Of a DNA stretch of 64,000 bases, positions 24,433 through 33,733 are shown piece after piece. Numbering within the stretch: the first letter of the stretch is position 1; every line of letters begins with the position of its first letter. Below the pieces are notes generated by a model. That model was not told the DNA's origin. It searched no databases and saw only the letters and a program-made list of their open reading frames with translations. A program made the position numbers and the translations under genes. The DNA comes from Celeribacter ethanolicus (GTDB taxonomy: Bacteria; Pseudomonadota; Alphaproteobacteria; Rhodobacterales; Rhodobacteraceae), in the NCBI RefSeq assembly GCF_001550095.1, contig NZ_LRUC01000004.1:89274-153273 (forward strand), in the 5' to 3' direction.

Positions 24433-24939
24433 ATGACAGACACGCGGATCATCGTCGGAGCCATCGCGGGCGCCTTTGGCGTCCATGGCGAGGTGCGTAT
24501 CAAGAGCTTCTGCGCCGATCCGGAGGACATCGGGGAGTATTCCCCACTGACCTCCGAAGATGGCACGGAATATGTCCTGACCCTGACCCGTGCGATCAAG
24601 AACGGCTTTGCCGCAGAGATCGAAGGTGTCGAGACCAAGGAAGAGGCGGACGCCCTGCGTGGCGTGACGCTCTATGCCGACCGCGCGCATCTGCCCTCCC
24701 TGCCCGACGACGAGTTCTACCATGCCGATCTGATCGGTCTCACCGTGCTCGACACGGGCGGAGCGGTGCTCGGCACGGTGCGCAACGTATTGAACCACGG
24801 CGCGGGCGATCTCTTGGAGGTGCAGGGACCGAAGCTAAAGACCCCTGTTCTCCTGCCCTTCACGTTGCAGAACGTGCCGACGGTCGATCTTGCCTCCGGC
24901 CGGATCATCGCAGACCCGCCGGACGGTCTCTTCGAATGA
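24433..24939 (+). CDS. rimM: 16S rRNA processing protein RimM
   Basis: A 168-residue protein with the RimM N-domain ([21 protein letters not shown]) and a PRC-barrel C-domain ([13 protein letters not shown] to [27 protein letters not shown]). It binds S19 and matures the 30S head. Its stop overlaps (ATGA) the start of a sulfotransferase-like gene. Confidence 0.97.
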   Translation: MTDTRIIVGAIAGAFGVHGEVRIKSFCADPEDIGEYSPLTSEDGTEYVLTLTRAIKNGFAAEIEGVETKEEADALRGVTLYADRAHLPSLPDDEFYHADLIGLTVLDTGGAVLGTVRNVLNHGAGDLLEVQGPKLKTPVLLPFTLQNVPTVDLASGRIIADPPDGLFE

Positions 24940-25748
24940 CACTGAGAGGGGACAGACGCGTTCTGCTCCATGCCGGGTTCCACAAAACCGGCACCACCTC
25001 GCTGCAAAAAACATTCGAGCAGAACCGTCATCTGCTCGACCCGCATGTGGAAACCTATCTGCGTTACGATTTTCGCACCGGTCTCCTCGTCCGCCCGGTG
25101 CGAAAATTCGCCGCCCAGCGCAACAAGGCGGCGAAAGAGGCGATCCTTGAAGAGGCCACGCTGTTTTTCACGGGGCTCGACCATAGCGATCCCCGCCCCG
25201 TCTTCATCAGCCATGAAAACCTGTCCGGCACCTATATCGGCAAGGATCGTGTCGCCAGCTATGCTGCGGCCCCGATCGCGGCAAAGATCATTCAGGATGC
25301 CTGGCGCAGCGTGACCGGAGGCACGCACAATCTGGAATTTTTATACTCAACGCGCAGAACGGGATGGATTGCGTCCTGTCATTGGCAGAGAGTCATCACG
25401 GATCGGGAAACCCGGGACCTCGCGCAATATGAAAAGCAATATGCGCATGCCGCCGATCTGGACATCGTGGTCGATCAGATTTGCGATGCCGTGGCTCCCG
25501 GTCGCGTCCACAGTTTCGCCATCGAAGACGTTCGGCACCCCGCCTTGTCTGCGCTCGAACACCTCGGCCTCGGCGCGCTTTGGCCCGGATTTGACATCCC
25601 CGACAATCAACATACCGCTCTGGACGGGGCAACGCGCACAGAGCTTTTGGCGCTCAATCGTTCGCCCCTCAAAGGGCCTGAGTTCTACGCCCGGCGCAGC
25701 GCCCTGCTTGGGCTGCCGCACGCCTCTGCGGCAGAGGGGCGCCGATAA
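24936..25748 (+). CDS. Sulfotransferase-fold protein, tandem copy 1
   Basis: A 270-residue protein with a PAPS-type P-loop, [21 protein letters not shown], close to the N-terminus. [18 protein letters not shown] and [18 protein letters not shown] may form the 3'-phosphate and acceptor regions. It is paralogous to the next gene. The start ATG overlaps the rimM stop by four bases, so translation is coupled to a ribosome-assembly gene. The biochemical role is unknown; sulfation of a cell-surface glycan is the simplest guess. Confidence 0.75.
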   Translation: MTLRGDRRVLLHAGFHKTGTTSLQKTFEQNRHLLDPHVETYLRYDFRTGLLVRPVRKFAAQRNKAAKEAILEEATLFFTGLDHSDPRPVFISHENLSGTYIGKDRVASYAAAPIAAKIIQDAWRSVTGGTHNLEFLYSTRRTGWIASCHWQRVITDRETRDLAQYEKQYAHAADLDIVVDQICDAVAPGRVHSFAIEDVRHPALSALEHLGLGALWPGFDIPDNQHTALDGATRTELLALNRSPLKGPEFYARRSALLGLPHASAAEGRR

Positions 25749-26537
25749 ATGCGGCGGCTGGTCGTTCATGGCGGGTTTCACAAAACCGGCACGACCTCGC
25801 TGCAGAAAACCCTGAAACTCAACGCGCGCCTGCTGGTCGATCATGTCGAGGTGCATGTTCAGGAAAACCTCTGGATGGTGCCTCTGGCCGAGGCGGTGCT
25901 CGAATTCTCTCTCGCCCGCAATCCCGAGACCAAGGCCCGCATCCGCAGCGAGGCCCGGGCGCTGTTCGCCACCTTCGATCTCGACGATCCCCGCCCGATC
26001 CTGATTTCCTCGGAACATCTGGCCGGTCACATGATCGGGGTCGGGTCGGTTCAGCGCTATGTCGCCGGCCCGATCGCCATGGAAATCCTTCGTGACGTCT
26101 GGCGCGAAAGAGCCGGGGCGGAGGCGCCGTTCGATCTCTATTATTCGACCCGGCGGGAGGGCTGGATCGCGTCCTGCCACTGGCAGCGGCTGAAATTCAA
26201 GCGCTGCCTCCTCAATCTCGAGGACTTCGCCGCCCGCTATCCTCTGGCCAGCGACTTCGACACGATCCTCGACATGGCGCGGGCGCGTCTCGGGGCGGAG
26301 AGCGTGCATGCCATGGCGCTTGACGACATGAGCCACCCGATCGACCCGGTGCTCGATCTTCTCGAGCTCACGCATCTGCGTCCCGTCATCACACTGCGCC
26401 ACCGGGTCAATGCCTATCCCGGCGGCAATGCCCGTGAGGCGCTTCTGGAACTGAACCGCTCCGATCTGCACGGCGCGCCCTATATCGCGGCACGCGATGC
26501 GATCATTTCTCCCGCACAGCACATTCCCAAGCCCTGA
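25749..26537 (+). CDS. Sulfotransferase-fold protein, tandem copy 2
   Basis: A 262-residue paralog of the preceding protein: [37 protein letters not shown] and [18 protein letters not shown] align with copy 1 over the whole length. The ATG follows the previous stop directly. The shared SCHWQR block, absent from ordinary sulfotransferases as I know them, may mark a separate subfamily. trmD begins 21 bases downstream. Confidence 0.75.
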   Translation: MRRLVVHGGFHKTGTTSLQKTLKLNARLLVDHVEVHVQENLWMVPLAEAVLEFSLARNPETKARIRSEARALFATFDLDDPRPILISSEHLAGHMIGVGSVQRYVAGPIAMEILRDVWRERAGAEAPFDLYYSTRREGWIASCHWQRLKFKRCLLNLEDFAARYPLASDFDTILDMARARLGAESVHAMALDDMSHPIDPVLDLLELTHLRPVITLRHRVNAYPGGNAREALLELNRSDLHGAPYIAARDAIISPAQHIPKP

Positions 26538-26558
26538 CATGCGAGGCTATATGGGGCC

Positions 26559-27407
26559 ATGAGCGACGATTCGATCCCGACCCGACCCGCAGACATCCCG
26601 GCCACCGCCCGGTCCCATGGCCGTCTGGCCGTCCGCCCGACGCTGAAACCGCGCGAGCTGATGACCAATACGCCCGACATCGCGGGCGTGTGGAAGGCCA
26701 AGGTGATCACGCTGTTTCCCGGCGCCTTTCCCGGCGTTCTGGGCGAGAGCCTGACCGGCAAGGCGTTGCAGGACGGCACATGGCAGCTCGAACCCATCCA
26801 TTTGCGCGAGTTCGGCGAGGGCAAGCACAAGAATGTCGACGACACGCCCGCAGGCGGCGGCGCGGGCATGGTGATCCGCCCCGACGTCATGGGCAACGCC
26901 ATTGATTTCGCAATGAACGGCGTGCCGCCGGATCGCGCCAAATGGCCTCTGGTCTACCTCTCGCCGCGTGGAAGGCGCTTCGATCAGGCGACGGCGAAAC
27001 GCTGGTCCGAGGCACAAGGCATCACGATGATCTGCGGCCGGTTCGAGGGCGTCGATGACCGGGTGCTGTTTCACTACGGCATCGAAGAGGTCTCGCTCGG
27101 CGATTTCGTCCTCACCGGAGGCGAGATCGCGGCACAGGCGATGATCGACGCCACGGTGCGTCTCTTGCCCGGCGTGCTCGGCAATGCCGAGAGCGTCGAG
27201 GAGGAAAGCCATTCGAACGGCCTTCTGGAACACCCGCAATTCACCCGCCCCGCCGAATGGCGCGGCCTGCCGATTCCGGAGGTCCTGATGTCCGGCCATC
27301 ACGGCAAGATCGCCGAATGGCGCCAGAAGATGGCCGAGAAGATCACCCGCGACCGCCGCCCCGACATGTGGGCGGCCTATGAGGCAAGCCGCAAGCCGGA
27401 CGAATAA
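26559..27407 (+). CDS. trmD: tRNA (guanine-N1)-methyltransferase TrmD
   Basis: A 282-residue SPOUT enzyme that makes m1G37 in tRNA and prevents frameshifting. The core starts at about 46 (WKAKVITLFPGAFPGVLG) and contains YLSPRGRRFDQ, ICGRFEGVDDRV, the knot region EVSLGDFVLTGGEIAA and RPAEWRGLPIPEVLMSGHH. The first 45 residues are an extra N-terminus, seen in other Rhodobacteraceae. A downstream ATG (MTNTPDIAGVWKAK) at 26661 is a possible shorter start. Confidence 0.97.
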   Translation: MSDDSIPTRPADIPATARSHGRLAVRPTLKPRELMTNTPDIAGVWKAKVITLFPGAFPGVLGESLTGKALQDGTWQLEPIHLREFGEGKHKNVDDTPAGGGAGMVIRPDVMGNAIDFAMNGVPPDRAKWPLVYLSPRGRRFDQATAKRWSEAQGITMICGRFEGVDDRVLFHYGIEEVSLGDFVLTGGEIAAQAMIDATVRLLPGVLGNAESVEEESHSNGLLEHPQFTRPAEWRGLPIPEVLMSGHHGKIAEWRQKMAEKITRDRRPDMWAAYEASRKPDE

Positions 27408-27470
27408 GCCGCGTCCCAAGCCACGCAAGCGTCAAAACACCGCGAATGACAACTCTGTACGGATCGGCAC

Positions 27471-27499
27471 TTGCCCGGATGCGGGTCTGCGCCTAGCCT
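27471..27499 (+). promoter_or_regulatory. Promoter of the acyltransferase gene
   Basis: TTGCCC, a 17-base spacer and TAGCCT. A start near 27506 would exclude an upstream ATG at 27379 and supports the TTG start at 27529. Confidence 0.55.
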
Positions 27500-27528
27500 C
27501 GCCCGGACAACAACCAGAGCAGAACACC

Positions 27529-28563
27529 TTGGACAGCCAAAGGCATACCCAGATCGACGGCCTGCGCGCGCTCGCCATGACCGGCGTGCTTTATGTGCAT
27601 TTCTGGGACCGGCAACCTCTGACCGAAAACCTGCGGGTGTCCCTGTTCTTCACAGTCAGCGGGTTCCTGATCACCCATATCCTGATTGCCGCCAAGGAAA
27701 GCGGTCGCTCTGTCAGCATAGGAAATTTCTACATCCGCCGTGCGCTCCGGCTGTTTCCCGCGCTGTTCGTCCTCGGCGCCGCCGCGGTGATCTTCGACAT
27801 GGATGGCGCGCGCACCTCCTGGCCCTGGCATGTGTTGCAGGCCTCGAACCTCTTTTTCGCCTTCCATGAACAGTTCAGCCCCTGGGTGTTCAGCCATCTC
27901 TGGAGCCTCAACATCCTAGAACAGTTCTACCTGATCTGGCCCCTGGTGATCCTGCTCATGCCGATCCGGGGTATTTATCTTGTGACGCTGGGCATGCTGG
28001 TCGGCTCCGCCTTCGTCTATGCCCATGGCAACGACATGGGGTTGACCGACTGGACCCGGCGCCTGATTTTTCAGTTCGATCCGATTGCCAGCGGTGCGCT
28101 CACTTATCTTTTGGTGCGGCACAACCGCGATGTGCGCGAGGTGGTCACCTCCCGCTGGGCCCTTCTGGCGGCGCTCATGGTCATGGCCTCACCGTCCTTC
28201 CTCTGGCCGGGGTTCAGTGAAGACCCGACCTATCGCCTGCTCTGCCAACCGGCGCTCGGCGTCGTCGTCGCCGGAGCCTGGCATGGCTATCGCGGCCCGA
28301 TCGGCTGGCTCCTGGGCTGCCGCGCCGCGCAGTTCATCAGCAAGATCAGTTACGGCGTCTTCATGTACCATCTGGCGATCTGGTGGGCGATGGCGCAACT
28401 CGGCTCGCCGCTTTACGACACCGGCCCGCTGCCGTTTTTTGCCATGACCGGCCTCAGCGTCCTGGCGGCGACGCTATCCTGGTATCTCATAGAGGAACCG
28501 ATTTCGCGGCTGAAACTGCGCTTCCCGACGGCCCGTCCCGCCAACCTGGCCGTGACCGCCTGA
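27529..28563 (+). CDS. Acyltransferase-3 family membrane protein
   Basis: A 344-residue protein with about ten membrane helices. The family start is QIDGLRALAMTGVLYVHFW with the expected His, followed by SLFFTVSGFLIT and YIRRALRLFPAL. Members O-acetylate exported sugars such as LPS or exopolysaccharide. I use a TTG start at 27529 because a promoter lies just upstream and the conserved part begins eight codons on; the longer frame from ATG 27379 overlaps trmD and adds 50 basic, unrelated residues. It interrupts the usual trmD-rplS pair. Confidence 0.85.
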   Translation: MDSQRHTQIDGLRALAMTGVLYVHFWDRQPLTENLRVSLFFTVSGFLITHILIAAKESGRSVSIGNFYIRRALRLFPALFVLGAAAVIFDMDGARTSWPWHVLQASNLFFAFHEQFSPWVFSHLWSLNILEQFYLIWPLVILLMPIRGIYLVTLGMLVGSAFVYAHGNDMGLTDWTRRLIFQFDPIASGALTYLLVRHNRDVREVVTSRWALLAALMVMASPSFLWPGFSEDPTYRLLCQPALGVVVAGAWHGYRGPIGWLLGCRAAQFISKISYGVFMYHLAIWWAMAQLGSPLYDTGPLPFFAMTGLSVLAATLSWYLIEEPISRLKLRFPTARPANLAVTA

Positions 28564-28590
28564 GCGCACCTGAAAAGCGGCGCATAACGC

Positions 28591-28619
28591 TTGCATTCCG
28601 GGGCATTTCTGCCTAGAAA
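28591..28619 (+). promoter_or_regulatory. Promoter of rplS-rpmE
   Basis: TTGCAT, a 17-base spacer and TAGAAA, followed by a leader of about 215 bases to the rplS ATG. The leader has several GC-rich inverted repeats and GGAGTG before the start. It may contain an autoregulatory structure for L19. Confidence 0.6.
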
Positions 28620-28841
28620 CCGCCCGTCCGGGGTCGAGATTCGACCAACCGGGCCTTTGCGTTTTGTCCGGGCCTGTTCTTCGACGCCCGACCCGACAGG
28701 CGGAAAGACCAAAGCAAAGACGACCTGAACCCTCCGGCGGGCATCCTTCCTTGCAAGGCTGCGATGGACCCGATCGAAGATGCGGAGCTCTGAGGCGGTT
28801 GAAACTTCGTGGCATACCACGAGCAAATTGGAGTGTAAGCG

Positions 28842-29216
28842 ATGGATCTGATCGCACAGCTTGAAGCCGAGCAAATCGAAGCTCTCGGCAAAACCATCCC
28901 GGATTTCAAGGCCGGTGACACCATCCGCGTCGGTTACAAAGTGACCGAGGGTTCCCGCACCCGTGTGCAGAACTACGAAGGTGTCTGCATCTCCCGTAAG
29001 AACGGCAAAGGCATTGCCGGGTCCTTCACGGTTCGCAAAATTTCCTTCGGTGAAGGCGTCGAGCGTGTGTTCCCGCTCTACTCCACCAACATCGAATACA
29101 TCGAGGTGGTGCGTCGCGGCCGTGTGCGTCGTTCCAAACTGTACTACCTCCGTTCGCGTCGCGGCAAATCCGCCCGTATCGCGGAAGTCACCAACTACAA
29201 GTCGCTCGAAGCCTGA
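28842..29216 (+). CDS. rplS: 50S ribosomal protein L19
   Basis: A 124-residue L19 with [34 protein letters not shown] and the C-terminal [23 protein letters not shown]. It sits at the 30S-50S interface. It follows a long leader with its own promoter and is 11 bases upstream of rpmE. Confidence 0.98.
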   Translation: MDLIAQLEAEQIEALGKTIPDFKAGDTIRVGYKVTEGSRTRVQNYEGVCISRKNGKGIAGSFTVRKISFGEGVERVFPLYSTNIEYIEVVRRGRVRRSKLYYLRSRRGKSARIAEVTNYKSLEA

Positions 29217-29227
29217 GGATCGTCACG

Positions 29228-29449
29228 ATGAAAAACGATATCCATCCCGACTACCACTTCATCGACGTCAAAATGACCGATGGCACCATCGTCAAAATGC
29301 GTTCCACCTGGGGCTCCGAAGGCGACACCCTGTCGCTCGACATCGACCCCTCGGTGCACCCGGCCTGGACCGGCGGCAACTCCCGCCTGCTCGACGCCGG
29401 TGGCCGCGTGTCCAAGTTCAAAAACAAATACGCTGGCCTCGGCTTCTGA
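29228..29449 (+). CDS. rpmE: 50S ribosomal protein L31 (zinc-free type)
   Basis: A 73-residue L31: [33 protein letters not shown] and [16 protein letters not shown]. The CxxC zinc pairs of type A L31 are absent, as in related alphaproteobacteria, so it cannot act as a zinc reserve. It is co-transcribed with rplS. Confidence 0.96.
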   Translation: MKNDIHPDYHFIDVKMTDGTIVKMRSTWGSEGDTLSLDIDPSVHPAWTGGNSRLLDAGGRVSKFKNKYAGLGF

Positions 29450-29472
29450 GCCTCCGCCCGTATCTGACATGC

Positions 29473-29499
29473 AAAGGCCCGCCATCTGGCGGGCCTTTT
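29473..29499. terminator. Bidirectional terminator, rpmE / OmpA gene
   Basis: AAAGGCCCGCC, ATCT, GGCGGGCCTTTT, an 11-bp stem between convergent genes. Confidence 0.92.
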
Positions 29500-29530
29500 C
29501 GTTTGGTCGTCACGCAGGATCATCAAGACC

Positions 29531-31327
29531 TTACTGCGCCGCGACTTCGGCCAGAAGCGGCGTGATCAGCCGCACCGCGGCACGGCGATTGCTGCGGTCG
29601 GCCTCAATGGTCTGGACCTTGAGATAGCGCTCGCCATAGCCTTGCACGACCATGTTTTCCGGCGGCACGTCGAAATATTCGGTCAGTGCGAGGGCCAGAC
29701 TTTCCGCACGACGGTCCGACAGCGCCAGGTTCATCGTCGCAGGCCCGACCGCATCGGTGTGCCCTTCGACCAGAAACACCTCACGCGGGTTGGCGGCAAT
29801 CGCCTCACGCATCGCCCGCCCCAGAGCCGCAAGCTCCTCGGCCTCAGTGGGCGAGATCGCCGCGGAGCCGGTGGCGAAGGTCACATTGGTCAGTTCGATC
29901 TCCGGCGCCAGCTCGCGCACCGCGCGGATCGAACGGATCTGGTTCAGGGAAAAGCGACGGTTCAGCGCCTCGTTCTCCATCTGACTGGCGGCAAGGGCCG
30001 CGCGCAGGGCGTCTTCGTCTTGCGTGTAAGTCACTGTCTTCTGAGACGGCGACGGCAGAGCCGTCACATCGACCGCCTCAATGGCCTGCGTGTCATCGAA
30101 CAGCACAACGCGCGTGCCATCGACAAGCACACGTTCGCGACGCAACACCCGACCGTCGGCGGAGCGAATCGTCACCACCTCGCTGCCGTCTTCACGATTC
30201 AGCGTGGTCCGGGTCGAGCCGTCGGTGAAGCTCTCCGTGGTCACCTGGGAACCGGGTTGGCGCAACAGGGCGTCGTCATTCTTGAGCACGCGCAACTGGC
30301 CGTCGCGCTCAACAATCACCCGGTCACCGGTATTGGCCACCACCTGATCGTCATCGGCGAGCACATTGCCGATGACGGCGGCGCCCACGGCCCCGATCAG
30401 GAATTTCTCGAGATTGGACAGACCCTCGTCGTCCTTCTCACTCTGCGCCGTGGCCCGGTTGGCGAATTCCTCGTTCGAGGCCCGCGTGGTTTCGCGCGTT
30501 ACGGTCTCGGTCTCGACCTCAATCTCCTGTCCGGTCTCGGCCGAAGCCGCTGCCGCCGGGGCCGCCTGCGTCTCTTCCTCAGCCGCCTGCGCCGCCTCTT
30601 CCTCGGCCTGCGCCTTGAGCACCTCCTCGGTCATCTCGACGGCCTGGGCCTCACCTGCATCGGTCGGGACGAAAATTCCTTCGGCCTCATCGGGGATCTG
30701 CGGCTTGACCTCCGCATCGGACATCTCGCCCCTGACCGGATTATCCGCCATCGGCGCCATCTCCTCATTCGTGACTTCCAAGGTCTCGTTCGGTTCCATC
30801 GGCTGCACCGTCACATCACCGCCCATATCACCGCCCGTCTCAGCCTCTTCCGACGCAAGCGCCTCTTCCAGCATCTGGGTCGGGTCACTCTCGGTCACAT
30901 CCGGCACAACCGTCCCCATTTCCGGCACCGTTTCCGTGGTCGCTTCAGAAGCTTCCGTCGTTGCCTCCTCCCCAGCGGCAGGCATGTCCTCCGCCAGTTG
31001 ATCGGCCAGGATGTCTTCCTCGACCACCTCCTGATGTTCGAGATCGGCGGTGGCCTCTTCCCCCACGGTCGCGGGAGCGGTTTCCACCTCCTCGCGCGGC
31101 GCAGCAATGCCAAGCGCCTCATAGGCTTCGACGGCACTGACGACACGGCCGTCCTTCAGCAGCACCGTTCCCTCTTCGGTCATGCAGGGCGGCTGAATGT
31201 CGCTGCAACTCTCCAGCACCATGTTCTCCTCCACCGCCTGCGCGTCCTGTGCCAGAGCGGGTGTCCCCAGCCCGAGACCGATGAGGCCGAAACCGGTGGC
31301 GGCCGTGCTCATAATCATGCGTTTCAT
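29531..31327 (-). CDS. Large OmpA-family envelope protein with acidic central region
   Basis: A 598-residue exported protein. A signal peptide ends near ALAQDAQA. Residues 80-310 are very rich in Glu, Ala and Thr with little predicted structure, and may span the periplasm. FLIGAVGAAVIGNVLA near 330 is a short hydrophobic stretch. The C-terminal 120 residues are an OmpA domain (TFATGSAAISPTEAEEL, VEGHTDAVGPATMNLALSDRRA, RRAAVRLI) that binds peptidoglycan. It is divergent from mipZ. Confidence 0.9.
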   Translation of the reverse strand: MKRMIMSTAATGFGLIGLGLGTPALAQDAQAVEENMVLESCSDIQPPCMTEEGTVLLKDGRVVSAVEAYEALGIAAPREEVETAPATVGEEATADLEHQEVVEEDILADQLAEDMPAAGEEATTEASEATTETVPEMGTVVPDVTESDPTQMLEEALASEEAETGGDMGGDVTVQPMEPNETLEVTNEEMAPMADNPVRGEMSDAEVKPQIPDEAEGIFVPTDAGEAQAVEMTEEVLKAQAEEEAAQAAEEETQAAPAAAASAETGQEIEVETETVTRETTRASNEEFANRATAQSEKDDEGLSNLEKFLIGAVGAAVIGNVLADDDQVVANTGDRVIVERDGQLRVLKNDDALLRQPGSQVTTESFTDGSTRTTLNREDGSEVVTIRSADGRVLRRERVLVDGTRVVLFDDTQAIEAVDVTALPSPSQKTVTYTQDEDALRAALAASQMENEALNRRFSLNQIRSIRAVRELAPEIELTNVTFATGSAAISPTEAEELAALGRAMREAIAANPREVFLVEGHTDAVGPATMNLALSDRRAESLALALTEYFDVPPENMVVQGYGERYLKVQTIEADRSNRRAAVRLITPLLAEVAAQ

Positions 31328-31552
31328 ATGTCTTCTCCCAGAGTGATGCGGCCCCTGGAGGTCCGCACATGTCCCGTCTCAACGCATGAAACCGCAAATT
31401 CGTTTCCATATCCGCGTCGCAACACTGCGGAACGGATCGCGAAAACCGGGCGAAACGCTCTTGCACGGCAGCCAAAAACATCGTCATACAAGGTCTCAAA
31501 GAGACAACACACGCAGCGCAAAAGCGCGCGGACAGAACGGGAAATTGGGAAC

Positions 31553-32365
31553 GTGGCGCATATCATTATCGTCGGCAACGAGAAGGGCGGAGCGGGAAAA
31601 TCGACCGTTTCCATGCATGTGGCGACGGCTTTGGCGCGGCTGGGCCACCGGGTCGGCGCTCTGGATCTCGATCTGCGGCAAAAGACCTTTGCCCGCTATC
31701 TGGAAAACCGCCTGAGCTATTGCCTGCGCGACGGGATCGAACTTCCAACGCCGGACTACCGCGACCTTCCCCAGGTAGATGCCGACGATCTGGCCGAGGG
31801 CGAAAACATCTACGACCGGCGCCTGTCCATGGCCGTCGCGGGGCTGGAAGAAACCTGCGATTTCATCCTGATCGACTGCCCCGGCTCCCACACGCGCCTC
31901 TCGCAGGTGGCGCATACGCTCGCCGATACGCTGATCACCCCGATGAACGACAGCTTCATCGACTTCGATCTTCTGGCCCGCGTCGATCCGGACAGCAACA
32001 AGATCCTCGGCCCCTCAGTCTATTCGGAAATGGTCTGGAACGCCCGGCAATTGCGGGCGCAGGCCGGGCTCAAGCCCATCGACTGGGTGGTTCTGCGCAA
32101 CCGTCTCGGCGCGCAGCAGATGCACAACAAGAAAAAGATCGGCGATGCGTTGGGCGAGCTGTCGAAACGCATCGGGTTTCGCGTTGCTCCCGGGTTTTCC
32201 GAACGGGTGATCTTCCGGGAACTGTTTCCGCGCGGGCTGACGCTTTTGGATCTCAAGGACATCGGCGTCAAATCCGCGATGAACATTTCCAATGTCGCCG
32301 CCCGTCAGGAATTGCGCGACCTGATGAAAGAGCTGAACCTGCCCGGCGTCGCGGTCGATTTCTGA
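31553..32365 (+). CDS. mipZ: Division-plane positioning ATPase MipZ
   Basis: A 270-residue ParA/MinD-type ATPase. The deviant Walker A is GNEKGGAGKST at 8-18, with LDLDLRQKTFARYLENR and FILIDCPGSHTRLSQVAHTLADTLITPMNDSFIDFDLLA in the MipZ pattern. In Caulobacter MipZ forms a gradient from ParB at the poles and blocks FtsZ assembly there. The start is GTG at 31553, with GGGA close upstream; it gives VAHIIIVGNEKGG. A much longer frame runs upstream but is antisense to the OmpA gene. Confidence 0.93.
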   Translation: MAHIIIVGNEKGGAGKSTVSMHVATALARLGHRVGALDLDLRQKTFARYLENRLSYCLRDGIELPTPDYRDLPQVDADDLAEGENIYDRRLSMAVAGLEETCDFILIDCPGSHTRLSQVAHTLADTLITPMNDSFIDFDLLARVDPDSNKILGPSVYSEMVWNARQLRAQAGLKPIDWVVLRNRLGAQQMHNKKKIGDALGELSKRIGFRVAPGFSERVIFRELFPRGLTLLDLKDIGVKSAMNISNVAARQELRDLMKELNLPGVAVDF

Positions 32366-32379
32366 TCGCGCATCAGGCC

Positions 32380-32652
32380 TCAGCCCATCCGATCCAGACG
32401 GCGCAGAAACGCATCGCCTTTCTGACGCGTCACCATGTGGCGCTCCCCTGGCACACTGCGGGAGACGGTCTCGGCGAGCGGCGAGCGGCTGGGCGCATTG
32501 TGCTCCGCCCGGCCACGATGCTGCCAGATCAACAGGGCAACGGCCAAAATCATCAGACCAAGCCCAACGGCCATGAGCGTGACCTGTGCGCTGGCGTCAA
32601 ATCCGATCGGCACTTGCCCGAACAGCGCCTTCACCTGCATGACGATGTCCAT
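32380..32652 (-). CDS. Small single-helix membrane protein, unknown function
   Basis: A 90-residue protein with one clear membrane helix, VTLMAVGLGLMILAVALLIW, at about 24-43, and a basic cytoplasmic tail (HMVTRQKGDAFLRRLDRM). It is convergent with mipZ, only 14 bases apart, and lies 111 bases beyond the TrpD2-like gene on the same strand. I do not recognise the family. Confidence 0.6.
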   Translation of the reverse strand: MDIVMQVKALFGQVPIGFDASAQVTLMAVGLGLMILAVALLIWQHRGRAEHNAPSRSPLAETVSRSVPGERHMVTRQKGDAFLRRLDRMG

Positions 32653-32763
32653 CGCAAGATCTCCACAATCCTCCGGTTAACCGCGACTGTCCCCCGAAAA
32701 GGGGCAGAATTCCGGCCAGCCTGTGGTCAAAACTGTGGAATTTCGTGATGCTCGCAAGACAGG

Positions 32764-33717
32764 TTAACCTGACCGCGCCCGCCAGAGCGCCCCGGCCCGT
32801 TCTACGGGGTCGGTTTCCCCTAAAGTCTCCAGTGCTAAGGACGCCGTGGCCAGCACGATCGCCTCCGCAAAAGGATCGTCGAGCGCCCCGCCCCAAAGGG
32901 CCGTGAGGCGGGAGAGATCGGTTTCGCCATCGTTGAGCCTGCGCGTATCCTCATGAGCCGGGGGCACAAACCCGTCCCAGCGCGCGCCCTCTCGCAGGCC
33001 AAACACCTGAACATCCTTCGACGGATTGCGCTCGAACTCGCCGCCGCCGCCTTTGATCACCGACAGGGATTTCAGGCCCAAAAGCGCCGAGGCATCCGCC
33101 TGCAATTCCCGATACGGCGGGTGAAACACTCCCTGAACCGAGGCCCCTGCCCCGCCCGGATTGAGCATCCGAGCCACGGTATTGAGACAGGAGCGAAGGC
33201 CGAAAACCGCGCGCAGTTGCAAGAGGTGCAGAAGCTCCGGCGAAAAATTCTCAAGCGGCAGATAGGCGATGCCTTCTGTCGCCATGACCTCGCGCGCGTG
33301 ATCCGGACTGTCGCAGGAGGTGATCCCCGCACAGGGCATCCCTTCGCGCACCAGATGGCCGCTTTCGCCCAGCCCGTTCCAGCCATGCATCAGGACCTTA
33401 TACCCGCCCTCGGCCACAAGCCGCGCGGACAAGAGGAACCACGGCAAGCCCCGCGTGCGGCCCGCCGCATAGGACGGCCAATCGAGATCGGGCATGGGCA
33501 CGGCCACAAGCGTATCGCGCAGCGCACGGGTAAATCCCGCGATCTCCTCAGGCACTTCGCCCTTCATCCGCATCAGCATCAGCATCGCACCGACGCTTTC
33601 GGGCGCGGCCTCGCCCCGGAGCACACGCGCCATCGCCTCATGCGCCTCGTCATAGCTCAGGGATCGGGACCGGCCCGGGCCACGACCCAGAATCCGAACG
33701 AATTCGGCAATGCTCAT
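32764..33717 (-). CDS. TrpD2/YbiB-like phosphoribosyltransferase-fold protein
   Basis: A 317-residue relative of anthranilate phosphoribosyltransferase: SLSYDEAHEAMARVLRGEAAPESVGAMLMLMRMKGEVPEEIAGF is the N-terminal helical domain, and VLMHGWNGLGESG and LLQLRAVFGLRSCLNTVARMLNP follow. The glycine-rich GTGGD motif needed by TrpD is replaced, as in the TrpD2/YbiB group, whose E. coli member binds nucleic acid. It is the last gene of the nas operon, 16 bases after nasA, a location that suggests a role in nitrate assimilation which is not known. Confidence 0.8.
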   Translation of the reverse strand: MSIAEFVRILGRGPGRSRSLSYDEAHEAMARVLRGEAAPESVGAMLMLMRMKGEVPEEIAGFTRALRDTLVAVPMPDLDWPSYAAGRTRGLPWFLLSARLVAEGGYKVLMHGWNGLGESGHLVREGMPCAGITSCDSPDHAREVMATEGIAYLPLENFSPELLHLLQLRAVFGLRSCLNTVARMLNPGGAGASVQGVFHPPYRELQADASALLGLKSLSVIKGGGGEFERNPSKDVQVFGLREGARWDGFVPPAHEDTRRLNDGETDLSRLTALWGGALDDPFAEAIVLATASLALETLGETDPVERAGALWRARSG

Positions 33718-33733
33718 CGGGTGTCCCCTCGGT

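Noticed and set aside
29642..31552. Long plus-strand extension upstream of mipZ
   Set aside because: It is antisense to the OmpA-family gene and has Arg/His-rich composition; MipZ is complete from GTG 31553.
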